From positions 1 to 63,669 of the forward strand of contig NZ_AJXL01000005.1 in the NCBI RefSeq assembly GCF_000264055.1: DNA of 63,669 bases. Reading direction: 5' to 3'. Numbering within the stretch: position 1 is the stretch's first letter; every line of letters begins with the position of its first letter. Positions 46,630-55,995 of this stretch are shown here, piece by piece. The position numbers and the translations under genes are program-made. The notes beneath the pieces were generated by a model, which was given only the letters and a program-made list of their open reading frames with translations, ran no database searches and had not been told where the DNA came from. The DNA comes from Flavobacterium sp. ACAM 123. Lineage in GTDB: Bacteria > Bacteroidota > Bacteroidia > Flavobacteriales > Flavobacteriaceae.

Positions 46630-47504
46630 CTTTGCTGCATATGGAAGTGATTAGTTGAAATGTAAATAACACTTTTAACACCAGTGTTTATAGGGGTTTA
46701 TCTGTGTTTGGTTACCATATTAATGGAATGTAATTAGATATAACTATATCTAGATAATTGAATATGATATAAGGATAATTGAATAGAATACTGGATTGTG
46801 GATGTCACCGAAATCACCGATATTCGACACACGCAGCCCCAAGCGGAGTGGGTAGTGCATTTTGAATATTATTTAATTTTATCAAATATTTGAGTATGGG
46901 ATAGTTAATCTTTTCATTATTGTCTTGCCGTTAACAAAGCGGTGTTTGCACCTACACGAGGCACTTATCACTATATATTATATTCGATGAGAAGAAAAAA
47001 GTTTATATTATCGAATGATAAATATTAATCAATACACTATATGAAAAGTGATTTATGACTAACGTATGATAGTATGGAAGGCACTTTTGATTTATATTTT
47101 GATGAAATTCGAGGGAAATTCATTGAATTGTACTATTATATGTACGATAAGTAGCTACTTGATAACATTTACCAAAAACGATGGCTTTAAAGTAGCACCG
47201 ATACCTAACTTAAAACATGGCAGTCTTCGGGCATAGATTTGTTTTGTAATATCACCAAAACAGGGTATTGCTTATCCATTATATTATTGTGATATTGCAC
47301 CTATAAATAGCGGGACGGGTAATCGTATAGAAAATATAAATAGATTTTATACATGTCTAAGCTTGAGACTTATAGACATTAGTACTGTATATAGTGTATG
47401 ATAGACCTCGACATATGACAATATTTGTACTATTTTTAACCCGCCATATTATAATTTAACTGGAATTTGAGTTTAAACTCATATAAAACATACTAACACA
47501 TACA

Positions 47505-49067
47505 ATGTCTGATAAGAAATTAACACTTGAAACACTCGAAAGCTGGCTATGGGATTCCGCTAACATCCTTAGGGGAAGTATCGATTCATCTGATTTTAAG
47601 AATTACATATTTGGCTTACTATTCCTTAAGCGTTCTAATGATGTCTTTGAAGAAGAGGTAGAAGCTATAATGAAGCGTGATGGTATATCTCGTCAAGAAG
47701 CCGAAGAGGAAACGTACTTTCAACTACCTGTAGAATCTCGTTGGGAAACCATCAAAAAGGAAACCGAAAACATAGGTATAGCACTAGACAAAGCATTTGC
47801 GGCTATTGAGCGTGAAAACACTACTCTTGAAGGTGTCATGACCGCTACTAAATTTGGCGATAAAGAGAAGCTATCTGATGAGTTGTTACAACGCTTGTTA
47901 AGACATTTTAACCAACATTCACTACGTAATGAACATCTAGCATCAAATGATTTATTAGGTGATGCTTATGAGTACTTAATCAAGATGTTTGCTGATGATG
48001 CAGGCAAGAAAGGTGGAGAATTTTATACACCAAGAGGTGTGGTGCAACTAATTGTACAATTGATTAAGCCTGAGCCGAAACAAAAAATATATGATCCTAC
48101 AGCGGGAAGTTGTGGTATGCTAATTGAATCAGCACGTTACATTGCTAATTTGCCTGATGGTAAGGTAGGTAACAACGTCAATGTATCACTTTATGGACAA
48201 GAAAAGAACTTGGGTACATGGGCAATTGGAAAATTGAACATGCTTCTTCATAATTACTCTGATGCTGATATTCGTAAAGGGGATACATTGGTTGACCCAA
48301 AGCACCGTAACGATCAAAACGACCTAATGCTCTTTGATAGAGTAATAGCTAATCCCCCGTTCTCGATGGATGGATGGTGGACCCCAGCGGAAAACTCAAT
48401 TGAAGTGAAACTAGATAAAGCGGGTAAAGAGAAAAAAGTAACACCTGATTATAAAAAAGTAGTTAGTGACCCTTATGGTCGATTTCAATACGGTGTGCCA
48501 CCAAGAGGGTATGCTGATTTGGCATTTCTACAACACATGGTAGCTGTCTTAAAACAGGACGGTAAAGCAGGTGTAGTATTACCACACGGTACGTTATTTA
48601 GAAGTGGTGCTGAAGGACTAATTCGTAAAGGGTTATTAGAAGCTGATTTAGTTGAAGGTATCGTTGGTTTACCCTCTGCGTTGTTTTATAACACTGGGAT
48701 ACCAGCCTCTATTTGGATTATAAACAAGAACAAAACCGAAGCTCAGAAAGGGAAAGTAACCATTATCGATGCTAGTAGCGATTACAAAGAAGGTAAGAAT
48801 CAAAACGAATTATTAGCAGAGCATGTAGCTAAAATAGTAAATGCTTATGATAATGCCACCGATGTGGACAAGTACATGCGTGTGGTGGATGTGGCTGAAC
48901 TCGCTGAGAACGATTTTAATCTTAACATATCTCGATTTATTGACACTAGCGAAGCGGAAGTTGAAGTAGATATTAAAGCAGTTCATATAAAACTAGATGA
49001 ACTAGAGCAACGGGAAGCAAATATAGATGCTAAGTTGACTAAGTTTTTAAAAGAATTGGGAGTATGA
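47505..49067 (+). CDS. hsdM: type I restriction-modification system, DNA methyltransferase subunit
   Basis: The 520-residue HsdM has the N-terminal helical domain (LESWLWDSANILRGSIDSSDFKNYIFGLLFLKR), the SAM-binding motif I DPTAGSCG (residues 197-204), and the catalytic NPPF (283-286) of N6-adenine methylases. It modifies adenine within the HsdS-defined target. GGEFYTPRGVVQLIV, just ahead of motif I, is typical. Length is normal. hsdS starts within the last four bases (ATGA), so the operon is translationally coupled. Confidence 0.96.
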   Translation: MSDKKLTLETLESWLWDSANILRGSIDSSDFKNYIFGLLFLKRSNDVFEEEVEAIMKRDGISRQEAEEETYFQLPVESRWETIKKETENIGIALDKAFAAIERENTTLEGVMTATKFGDKEKLSDELLQRLLRHFNQHSLRNEHLASNDLLGDAYEYLIKMFADDAGKKGGEFYTPRGVVQLIVQLIKPEPKQKIYDPTAGSCGMLIESARYIANLPDGKVGNNVNVSLYGQEKNLGTWAIGKLNMLLHNYSDADIRKGDTLVDPKHRNDQNDLMLFDRVIANPPFSMDGWWTPAENSIEVKLDKAGKEKKVTPDYKKVVSDPYGRFQYGVPPRGYADLAFLQHMVAVLKQDGKAGVVLPHGTLFRSGAEGLIRKGLLEADLVEGIVGLPSALFYNTGIPASIWIINKNKTEAQKGKVTIIDASSDYKEGKNQNELLAEHVAKIVNAYDNATDVDKYMRVVDVAELAENDFNLNISRFIDTSEAEVEVDIKAVHIKLDELEQREANIDAKLTKFLKELGV

Positions 49068-50299
49068 GTTTAGAATACAAATCAACGCCAATAGGTGCAT
49101 TGCCTAATGAATGGAAAGTCCTTCAACTTGATGAAATCGGGGAATTTAAAAATGGGATAAACAAAGGAAAAGAAGATTTTGGTCATGGGTTTCCAATGGT
49201 AAACTTAAATGATGTATTTGGGGTATCTACTATATATAATACAAACCTAGGGCTTGTAAATTCGACTATTAATGAAAGAGAATCATACTCTTTAATAAAA
49301 GGCGATGTTTTATTTATTAGGTCATCTGTTAAACCTAGTGGTGTTGGTTTGACTGCTACAATTTCATGTGATATGAGGGATACTGTTTATAGTGGATTCA
49401 TTATTAGGTTTAGGGATAATGGTGTTTTGGATTTGGGTTATAAAAGACACTGTTTTTATGAAAAAGGATTTAGAGACAGACTATTAGCAAAAAGTACTGT
49501 TAGTGCTAATACTAACATTAATCAAAACGCACTTAATACATTACTATTAGCAGTTCCGCCCCTACAAGAACAACAAAAGATAGCCGAGATATTAAGCACA
49601 GTAGATGCTAAAATTGATATTATAGACCAACAAATTACCCAAACCCAAGAACTCAAAAAAGGCTTAATGCAACGCTTGCTTACCAAAGGCATTGGGCACA
49701 CTGAGTTTAAAGATTCACCTTTAGGGAAGATTCCTAAGAGTTGGGAGGTGGTGAAACAATCAGAGGTAGCCACGTTTTTCAATGGAAGAGCTTACAAATT
49801 AACTGAATGGGAAAAGGAAGGCATTCCTGTAATACGATTGCAAAACTTAACAGGTACGGGTAAAACTTATTATTATTCTAACTTAAAATTGCCCGACCAT
49901 CAATATTGTCACAATGGAGATCTACTATACATGTGGTCTGCTACTTTTGGACCCGTTAAATGGTTTGGAGACAAAGCAATCTACCACTATCATATTTGGA
50001 AAATAGAACATGATTTAAATAGATTAGATAGTGGTTTCCATTATTATTTACTAGATGACGTTACTGCTAGGATGAAAAACGAATCGCATGGCTCGACGAT
50101 GCTTCATGTAACTAAAGGCGGTATGGAGAAGTTACTAATAAAATTACCGTCACTAAAGGAACAACAAAAAATAGCAGATATTTTAAGTTCGGTTGATGAA
50201 AAATTAGAAGTACTACTTGAAAAGAAAGTCCATTACCAAGTGCTGAAACAAGGTTTGATGCAACAATTGTTAACAGGTAAGATTAGAGTAAAAGTGTAA
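49064..50299 (+). CDS. hsdS: type I restriction-modification system, specificity subunit
   Basis: The 411-residue HsdS has two target-recognition domains and two conserved coiled-coil repeats. TRD1 begins GALPNEWKVLQLDEIGEFKNG and the first spacer is PPLQEQQKIAEILSTVDAKI. TRD2 begins GKIPKSWEVVKQSEVATFFNG and the second spacer is PSLKEQQKIADILSSVDEKL. The matched repeats are the usual internal duplication that allows domain swapping. The sequence read by each TRD cannot be told from here. A four-base overlap with hsdM and a 4-base gap to the next gene keep it in the operon. Confidence 0.95.
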   Translation: MSLEYKSTPIGALPNEWKVLQLDEIGEFKNGINKGKEDFGHGFPMVNLNDVFGVSTIYNTNLGLVNSTINERESYSLIKGDVLFIRSSVKPSGVGLTATISCDMRDTVYSGFIIRFRDNGVLDLGYKRHCFYEKGFRDRLLAKSTVSANTNINQNALNTLLLAVPPLQEQQKIAEILSTVDAKIDIIDQQITQTQELKKGLMQRLLTKGIGHTEFKDSPLGKIPKSWEVVKQSEVATFFNGRAYKLTEWEKEGIPVIRLQNLTGTGKTYYYSNLKLPDHQYCHNGDLLYMWSATFGPVKWFGDKAIYHYHIWKIEHDLNRLDSGFHYYLLDDVTARMKNESHGSTMLHVTKGGMEKLLIKLPSLKEQQKIADILSSVDEKLEVLLEKKVHYQVLKQGLMQQLLTGKIRVKV

Positions 50300-50303
50300 G
50301 GTT

Positions 50304-51056
50304 ATGGAAAATGATATATCTAGCATTGAACTACTAATTGGCGAATATGATGCGTTAAAGATTGTTTTTGAGCAAGAGCGTATTGATGAAGATATTCCTA
50401 AGTATGAATCGCTATTAGATGATTTTGGTGTAATGAAAAAAGAGTATCACACTTGGAATCACATTGAAGCCGAAAAGTATAATATTTTTAATATTTTAAA
50501 CATTCGCCATGGAGAAACCAAGACACATACGCCTTATTTAATCAACTTGCTTAATCCTAAAGCATCACATGCACAGGGATTAGTGTTTTTTAATCTTTTT
50601 ATAAATGCTATAGCCCCAGATAGTAAAAAGCATCTTTATAAAAATTTGGAACCAAAAAACATTAGACTAAAAGAAGAAAAATGTACCGAAGACGGACGAT
50701 TGGATATTTTCATAGAGAGCATTGGTGTAAAGGAGAAATTTGTAATTGTCATCGAGAACAAAATCAATGCTCTTGACCAGACAGAACAGCTATCACGATA
50801 CTATAACCATTGTAAGAAAAGTGGTTTTACAGATGCTAACATTCTTCTTATTTACTTGACTAGAAGAGGTTGTGAAGCAAGTGATTTTTCGATGTTACCA
50901 TTAGATAGAGAAAGATTAAAAAATCATGATGTATTGGTTTACATGAGTTATCGTCATGATGTAAAAAACATAATGAAAAAGTACATTGAAGAACTACAAT
51001 CAAACAAAGTGAGATTTATTGCCCAACAATACCTAGATATTATAAAGACATTTTAA
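50304..51056 (+). CDS. PD-(D/E)XK nuclease-family protein
   Basis: The 250-residue protein has the arrangement of the PDDEXK_4 nuclease family: an N-terminal helical part with WNHIEAEKYNIFNILNIRHGETKTHTPYLINLLNP, then EDGRLDIFIES with the metal-binding D134, and KFVIVIENKINALDQTEQLSRYY with E151-N-K153. These fit the D-(x)n-E-x-K active site. It is encoded between hsdS and hsdR on the same strand, 4 bases after hsdS and 1 base before the next gene. It may cleave DNA as an added defence effector; that is an inference. Confidence 0.8.
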   Translation: MENDISSIELLIGEYDALKIVFEQERIDEDIPKYESLLDDFGVMKKEYHTWNHIEAEKYNIFNILNIRHGETKTHTPYLINLLNPKASHAQGLVFFNLFINAIAPDSKKHLYKNLEPKNIRLKEEKCTEDGRLDIFIESIGVKEKFVIVIENKINALDQTEQLSRYYNHCKKSGFTDANILLIYLTRRGCEASDFSMLPLDRERLKNHDVLVYMSYRHDVKNIMKKYIEELQSNKVRFIAQQYLDIIKTF

Positions 51057-51057
51057 C

Positions 51058-51618
51058 ATGAGTGAGTACGAAAATAGAGTTTTAAAAATGTTAACATCAT
51101 CAGAGGAGAAATTCAAATCAGCCTTTGAAATTACAAATCATTTTAATAAAGTCAAAAAACAACTTGTAATAAAGTTTTGGAAAAACGTTGAAGAAGAGTT
51201 AAATAAACTAATAACCGATAGTGATGAAACATTTAAAGTAAAATTAGATTCAGATGTCTTTCATAGTAATTCTAAATGTTTTTTATACCTAGATAACAAG
51301 ACTGAAGCACGTTTTTTATACGAACATTTATCCACTAACCAATGTATGGGGTTATGGTATGAAAACCAAAAATTCAACACTCAAAAAATTGATAGTTTTA
51401 GAAATGAATTTCAAAATGAAATCACATATTACACTAAGCAAACTTGGTGGATTTCATTTAAAAACTTAGATGAAAATTTCAGTAATTTCGAATCATTACT
51501 AATGATATTACCTGAAAACGCTGAAGTGTACAGTAAATCAAAAGCCCAAGACCTTTTTGATTTTGCAGTAGAAAATAAGACGCATCTTCAATATATTATT
51601 AATAATTGTCTTAAATAA
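51058..51618 (+). CDS. accessory protein paired with the PD-(D/E)XK gene
   Basis: The 186-residue, mostly charged protein starts SEYENRVLKMLTSSEEKFKSAFEITNHFNKV. Aromatic-rich segments follow (MGLWYENQKFN, YYTKQTWWISF). It resembles the C-terminal part of longer PDDEXK_4-type proteins, so the two genes may be a split version of a single protein. It starts one base after the stop of the nuclease gene, in another frame, and stops one base before hsdR. No catalytic motif seen. Confidence 0.65.
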   Translation: MSEYENRVLKMLTSSEEKFKSAFEITNHFNKVKKQLVIKFWKNVEEELNKLITDSDETFKVKLDSDVFHSNSKCFLYLDNKTEARFLYEHLSTNQCMGLWYENQKFNTQKIDSFRNEFQNEITYYTKQTWWISFKNLDENFSNFESLLMILPENAEVYSKSKAQDLFDFAVENKTHLQYIINNCLK

Positions 51619-51619
51619 C

Positions 51620-54600
51620 ATGAGTCAAAATCCTGAATACATCTACAGTGAATTACCAGCAATTGAGTTGTTCCGGCAACTAGGATATCAGTACTATGAT
51701 GCTAGTAAGTATGATGAACGGGAGGATATTACTGAGGTAATCCTTAAGGACAGGTTAGTTAAGGCTATCCAGAAACTAAACCCTTGGATAAACGAAAACA
51801 ACCTAAATAAAGCCTATTCAGAACTTACTTCTGTAAATGGTGCTTCCCTGATGGAAATCAATCAGAAGATATGGGAACTTATTAGAGGTGGTACCTATAC
51901 TGTAAAACAAGTCATCAATGGTGTCGAAGAATATAGACCAGTACATTATATAGATTATCTACATCCTGATAACAATGATTTTTTGGTGGTGAGCCAGATG
52001 AGTTTTCATAACAGAGTGGGTAGAAAATCGAGACCAGATTTGGTGATATTTATTAATGGTTTACCTATATCTGTTATCGAATGTAAATCACCAATAGCAC
52101 CTAACGCTTGGGATTCTGGTTACAATGATCTAAAAGAGTACCAAGACTTGAATGAGAAGCTATTTCACTTCAATCAGATATGTGCAGCTGTCTGGGGAAT
52201 TGGTGGTAAATACGGTGCTATAAGTTCACCGCAACAATTTTACTCTGTTTTTAAAACTAGTAAAAAAGAGGATTTAAAGGGATCAGTAACAAAAGAAACA
52301 GAACAAGACAAACTGATTCGTGCCTTATTTACTAAGGACAAAGTATTAGATATCATACGTCACTTTGTACTTTTTGAATTAGAAGAAGGCAGAACCATAA
52401 AGAAACTACCAAGATATCAACAGATAAGAGCTACCAACAAAACAATCGAACGCTTACAAGCTGGTGAAGGTGGAGTTGTCTGGCATACACAAGGTTCAGG
52501 GAAATCACTAACCATGGCTTATGTTGCCCGTAAACTACAAGCCCCTGAATTTGGATTTGACAACCCTACGGTGATGATAATGACTGACCGTAAAGATCTA
52601 GACAGACAGATTACAACTACATTCCAGAATGTAGGTTTTAAGAATGTAAACCAAGCATCATCAGTAGTACATCTAGATAAGCTACTACGAAATGATTATG
52701 GTGGTATTATCACTACTACGCTGCAAAAGTTTCAAGAAACCGATAAAGAAGCAACTACATCTTCAGACCAAACAGAACTGGAAGAACGAGCTAATTTGTT
52801 AATTGAAAAACACATCAATGACAAAACACTTATCAAGATAACCAAAGAACTACAAAAAGGGAAATGGGTGGAGATTGAACGAGAGGAAATAGAATTACAG
52901 GAACTCTCAAAGAAAGAGAATCTGTACATCTTAGTAGATGAAGCTCACCGCAGCCATTACGGGTTTTTAGCTTCATTCATGCGTACCGTTTTGCCTAATG
53001 CTAAGTTTATTGCCTTTACAGGTACACCAATATCCAAAGAAGACAAATCAACACTGGGCGAGTTTTATGGTGGTGATTACATAGATGTATATACCATTAC
53101 TGAAGCCGTTGCTGATGGTGCTACAGTAGAATTACTTTATGATGAAGGTATTGCTTTACTGAGTATAAAAAAGGAAGAATTAGATAAGGAGTTCGAAGAA
53201 AAATTTGGTGATGCATCAGAAGAGAAAAAAGACAAGTTAAAGCGAGAAGCACTGCGTAAATACCAACTATCGAAAGAGCGTATCAATGATATATCCAAAC
53301 ATATAATAGACAATTATAGAAACAAGATTTACCCAGATGGACATAAGGCCATGATAGTGTGTAGTGGTCGTCCACATGCTTTAAGGTATCAGCAAGCTTT
53401 CGAGCAGTTGAAGGCGGATGGTTATCATGCGTTTGAGTCCAAGGTAGTGATGAGTATTGGGTCACCGAAATCGGATAAAATTGCCAAGGAATACTTTGAA
53501 ACCTTAGAATGGAATAAAAATAACCCAACTGACAAAAAACCTGTTTTTGTTGTACCGCCTGAGGATATAAAAACGGTGACAGATAATTTTAAATTACCAT
53601 TTGGTAACGAGAATGAAACTGAAAAATCAGGTAAAAAGAAGTTTGATAACACAGCATTCATTATTGTGTCAGACATGTTATTGACAGGATGGGATGCACC
53701 CATCGCTTCGTGCTTGTATCTGGATAAGCCACTTAAGGAACATAATCTACTTCAAGCAATTGCAAGGGTAAACCGTTCTAGAAAAGGTAAAAGTGCTGGT
53801 TTCATTGTGGATTACAATGGCATTACTGCTTACTTGATTCAGGCGTTAGAAATCTTTTCAGGTGACATTAGGCCTGATGATATACTAAAGAACATAAATG
53901 AAGAATTCCCAAAGTTAGAGATGAATCACACTAAATTGGTAGACTCTTTTAAATCAATGAAAATTGATCGGAATTATCAACGAGATGAGTATATAGATGC
54001 AGCAGTTCGTTTCATTGAACCGATCAATAAAAGAGATGATTTTAAGGTTTTCTTAAAGGATTTTAATAAGTCAATAAATATTGTGTTACCAAACACAAAA
54101 GCGATGAAGTATCAAGCTGATTTCAAGTTATTCAATGAGATTAGACTGAGAGCTAGAAATGCGTTTCCAGATGATGATGAGTTAAAGATTACCAAGGATG
54201 AAAGCAATATGCTTCAAGAAATGATTGATGAGCATTTGAAGTCTGAAGGCATTGAAAGTTTATTAGCCGAACCAATTTCTATTATAGATAAGGATAAGTT
54301 CAAAGAAGAAATCATGAACGCATCACCAGCTACGAAAGAGTTAAAGTTGCGTAATAATTTAAAGCATACCATCAAAGTGGGGTTAGACAAGAATCCTGAC
54401 TTTTACAAGCCATTGGCACAACGTTTAGATGAATTACTAAAACTCAAGAAAGAAGAACGCATCACACAACTCGACTTGTTGAAAGCATATGCTGATATCC
54501 AAGATGATATCATAGCGGAACAAAAAGAAGGGGAAGACAAGGGATTTAAAACAGAGCGTCAGAGAGCTGTTTATAACTCAATGAAGCTTCTGTTTGATGA

Positions 54601-54805
54601 TAATGCAGAAGATGCTACAAAGACATTGTTTGATCTTATTGAGGGCGAGTTAAATATCATAGGTTGGCAAGCTAAAGGTCAGGTGCAGAAAGACATCCAA
54701 AACAAGATAATGAGGTATTTAACATCAGCTAAATTAGACCGTGAGGAAGCAAAAGTTAAAGCCAAAGAATTGTTAGATGTTATAATAAAGAATCAAGATG
54801 TCTAG
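51620..54805 (+). CDS. hsdR: type I restriction-modification system, restriction/helicase subunit
   Basis: The 1061-residue HsdR translocates DNA with ATP and cuts at a distance. The N-terminal PD-(D/E)XK nuclease has D140 (SRPDLVIF) and E154-C-K156 (VIECKSP). The superfamily 2 helicase part has Walker A GSGKS (292-296, in WHTQGSGKSLTMA), DEAH box ILVDEAHRSH, and TGTPIS. The motif VI-like QAIARVNRSRKGK is near residue 710. The C-terminal HsdM-binding region is helical. It is intact and 8 bases overlap with the following gene. Confidence 0.96.
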   Translation: MSQNPEYIYSELPAIELFRQLGYQYYDASKYDEREDITEVILKDRLVKAIQKLNPWINENNLNKAYSELTSVNGASLMEINQKIWELIRGGTYTVKQVINGVEEYRPVHYIDYLHPDNNDFLVVSQMSFHNRVGRKSRPDLVIFINGLPISVIECKSPIAPNAWDSGYNDLKEYQDLNEKLFHFNQICAAVWGIGGKYGAISSPQQFYSVFKTSKKEDLKGSVTKETEQDKLIRALFTKDKVLDIIRHFVLFELEEGRTIKKLPRYQQIRATNKTIERLQAGEGGVVWHTQGSGKSLTMAYVARKLQAPEFGFDNPTVMIMTDRKDLDRQITTTFQNVGFKNVNQASSVVHLDKLLRNDYGGIITTTLQKFQETDKEATTSSDQTELEERANLLIEKHINDKTLIKITKELQKGKWVEIEREEIELQELSKKENLYILVDEAHRSHYGFLASFMRTVLPNAKFIAFTGTPISKEDKSTLGEFYGGDYIDVYTITEAVADGATVELLYDEGIALLSIKKEELDKEFEEKFGDASEEKKDKLKREALRKYQLSKERINDISKHIIDNYRNKIYPDGHKAMIVCSGRPHALRYQQAFEQLKADGYHAFESKVVMSIGSPKSDKIAKEYFETLEWNKNNPTDKKPVFVVPPEDIKTVTDNFKLPFGNENETEKSGKKKFDNTAFIIVSDMLLTGWDAPIASCLYLDKPLKEHNLLQAIARVNRSRKGKSAGFIVDYNGITAYLIQALEIFSGDIRPDDILKNINEEFPKLEMNHTKLVDSFKSMKIDRNYQRDEYIDAAVRFIEPINKRDDFKVFLKDFNKSINIVLPNTKAMKYQADFKLFNEIRLRARNAFPDDDELKITKDESNMLQEMIDEHLKSEGIESLLAEPISIIDKDKFKEEIMNASPATKELKLRNNLKHTIKVGLDKNPDFYKPLAQRLDELLKLKKEERITQLDLLKAYADIQDDIIAEQKEGEDKGFKTERQRAVYNSMKLLFDDNAEDATKTLFDLIEGELNIIGWQAKGQVQKDIQNKIMRYLTSAKLDREEAKVKAKELLDVIIKNQDV

Positions 54806-55490
54806 CGTTCAATACGGTGATAATACCATTGAATATACGTTCCTTGAAAAAGAGGGACTGAAATCACATTATATCACCGTTCAGAAAAGGGAAGGTGTTA
54901 TTCTAAAGGGCAAAGCTATACCGTTAGAACATGCCAACAAGCTCATTCTAAAAAAAGCCAAGTGGATATTGGATAAACTAGAATTGGTTAAATTTATCAA
55001 TGAAGAAGATATTGTTACTGGGAGTCGCATTCAATATTTGGGTAGAAAGTATTATGTAGAACTCATCATTAATGAAGAATTAAAGGAGATAACAATCGAT
55101 TTCACCGAGTCTAAATTTGTGCTTTATTTACCCAGATCCCTGAATACTCAGCTGTCCCTAAAAGAGGCTTTTAATGCTTATCAGAAAGAGAAAGCCATTG
55201 AGAAAATTAAACCACGTATCAAGAAATGGTCTAAGACCACTGGATTGTCATTCACTGATATTAAATTCAGGAAGCTTGATAAACGATGGGGAAGTTGTAC
55301 ACCAAGCAACACCATCATTATCAACATAGATGCTATTAAGTTGCCCTTTAGCTTAATTGATTACCTCATAGTTCACGAATTGGTTCATACCAAGATAAAA
55401 AGTCATTCCAAGGAATTTTGGGCAGAATTATCCAAACATATCCCCAACTGGAAAGAGTTAGATGAGAAGATGTATGGGATGAAGATGTGA
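54798..55490 (+). CDS. YgjP-like metallopeptidase (DUF45/M48-like)
   Basis: The 230-residue protein has the conserved RWGSC (163-167) and HELVH (193-197) followed by KIKSHSKEFW, the pattern of the YgjP/SprT-like WLM-clan zinc metallopeptidases. Two His and one Glu of HExxH and a third ligand (H203) are in place. It overlaps the end of hsdR by 8 bases and so belongs to the type I RM operon, an association often seen in Bacteroidota and others. Role in the system is not established; regulating RM components by proteolysis is a possibility. Confidence 0.85.
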   Translation: MSSVQYGDNTIEYTFLEKEGLKSHYITVQKREGVILKGKAIPLEHANKLILKKAKWILDKLELVKFINEEDIVTGSRIQYLGRKYYVELIINEELKEITIDFTESKFVLYLPRSLNTQLSLKEAFNAYQKEKAIEKIKPRIKKWSKTTGLSFTDIKFRKLDKRWGSCTPSNTIIINIDAIKLPFSLIDYLIVHELVHTKIKSHSKEFWAELSKHIPNWKELDEKMYGMKM

Positions 55491-55717
55491 TGGTACAATC
55501 TATATATGTTTATTGCCCTGTAATATGTTAAGGCATTTTTCAATAAGTCCTTTAGCTTCTTCCACTTCCGATTGTGTTATATTATGATATGAGTCAAGAA
55601 GATAGAATCATGAAAGAAATTGATAAAATAGAAATAGTTACCTAATTTGTAAACAACAGCGGCGATTTCGCATATAACATTTACTTAGCAATAATGCTGA
55701 GGTTAAAATGTAACAAT

Positions 55718-55891
55718 ATGGAATATATCACCACAAGAGAGGCGATGCGAATGTTGAATGTTAAAAGCGCAACAACTATGACAAAATACGACAAAATGAA
55801 AATAACTAAGCCTTATGTGATACTAGGAACAAAGCGAAAAAGATATAAGGTTGATGACTTATTAACAGTAATGAAGAAGGGATATTTATAA
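55718..55891 (+). CDS. MerR/excisionase-like small DNA-binding protein
   Basis: From ATG 55718 the product is 57 residues, MEYITTREAMRMLNVKSATTMTKYDKMKITKPYVILGTKRKRYKVDDLLTVMKKGYL in segments (MEYITTREAMRMLNV, then GTKRKRYKVDDLL). The pattern Y-x-T-x-x-E-A-x-x-x-L-x-V followed by G-x-K-x-x-R-Y-x-x-x-D-L is that of the winged MerR/Xis-like helix-turn-helix proteins. It lies next to the right attachment repeat, as excisionase genes do, and ends in a hairpin terminator. I infer a recombination directionality factor. The longer start at 55694 is possible. Confidence 0.65.
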   Translation: MEYITTREAMRMLNVKSATTMTKYDKMKITKPYVILGTKRKRYKVDDLLTVMKKGYL

Positions 55892-55900
55892 TCCCTTTTT
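55877..55900 (+). terminator. terminator after the excisionase-like gene
   Basis: AAGGGAT (55877-55883) pairs with ATCCCTT (55891-55897), then T run. It overlaps the last codons of the gene. Confidence 0.65.
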
Positions 55901-55902
55901 TA

Positions 55903-55910
55903 TATCTTTG
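55903..55910 (+). promoter_or_regulatory. element-encoded promoter for the DUF2851 gene
   Basis: TATCTTTG matches TAnnTTTG and lies 86 bases before the restored DUF2851 start at 55996, inside the element. It probably replaces the original promoter left behind at the left end. Confidence 0.45.
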
Positions 55911-55977
55911 TATTAAATTCGATGCTTATTAGACATAGTGAAATTTTGGAAAGTTTTTAAAAAACTAAACACCTGAT

Positions 55978-55986
55978 GTACAGTAC
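55978..55986 (+). repeat. GTACAGTAC near the right end of the element
   Basis: Reverse complement of GTACTGTAC at 39125-39133; see there. Confidence 0.5.
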
Positions 55987-55995
55987 ATTTACAAG

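Larger units (their letters stand above)
46358..47504. other. 1.15 kb gene-free region of the element
   Basis: Between the polymerase-like gene and hsdM, which diverge, no frame looks coding. It holds the hairpins at 46436-46475 and 46611-46629 and the twice-repeated GATAATTGAAT (near 46753 and 46774). A GTCTAAG/CTTATAGAC inverted pair lies around 47355. It must contain both promoters and is a candidate replication origin or regulatory RNA region, unproven. Confidence 0.4.

Noticed and set aside
55491..55693. Short minus-strand frame reading SEVEEAKGLIEKCLNILQG before the excisionase-like gene
   Set aside because: About 30 codons with no start codon in frame; possibly a relic but unsupported.
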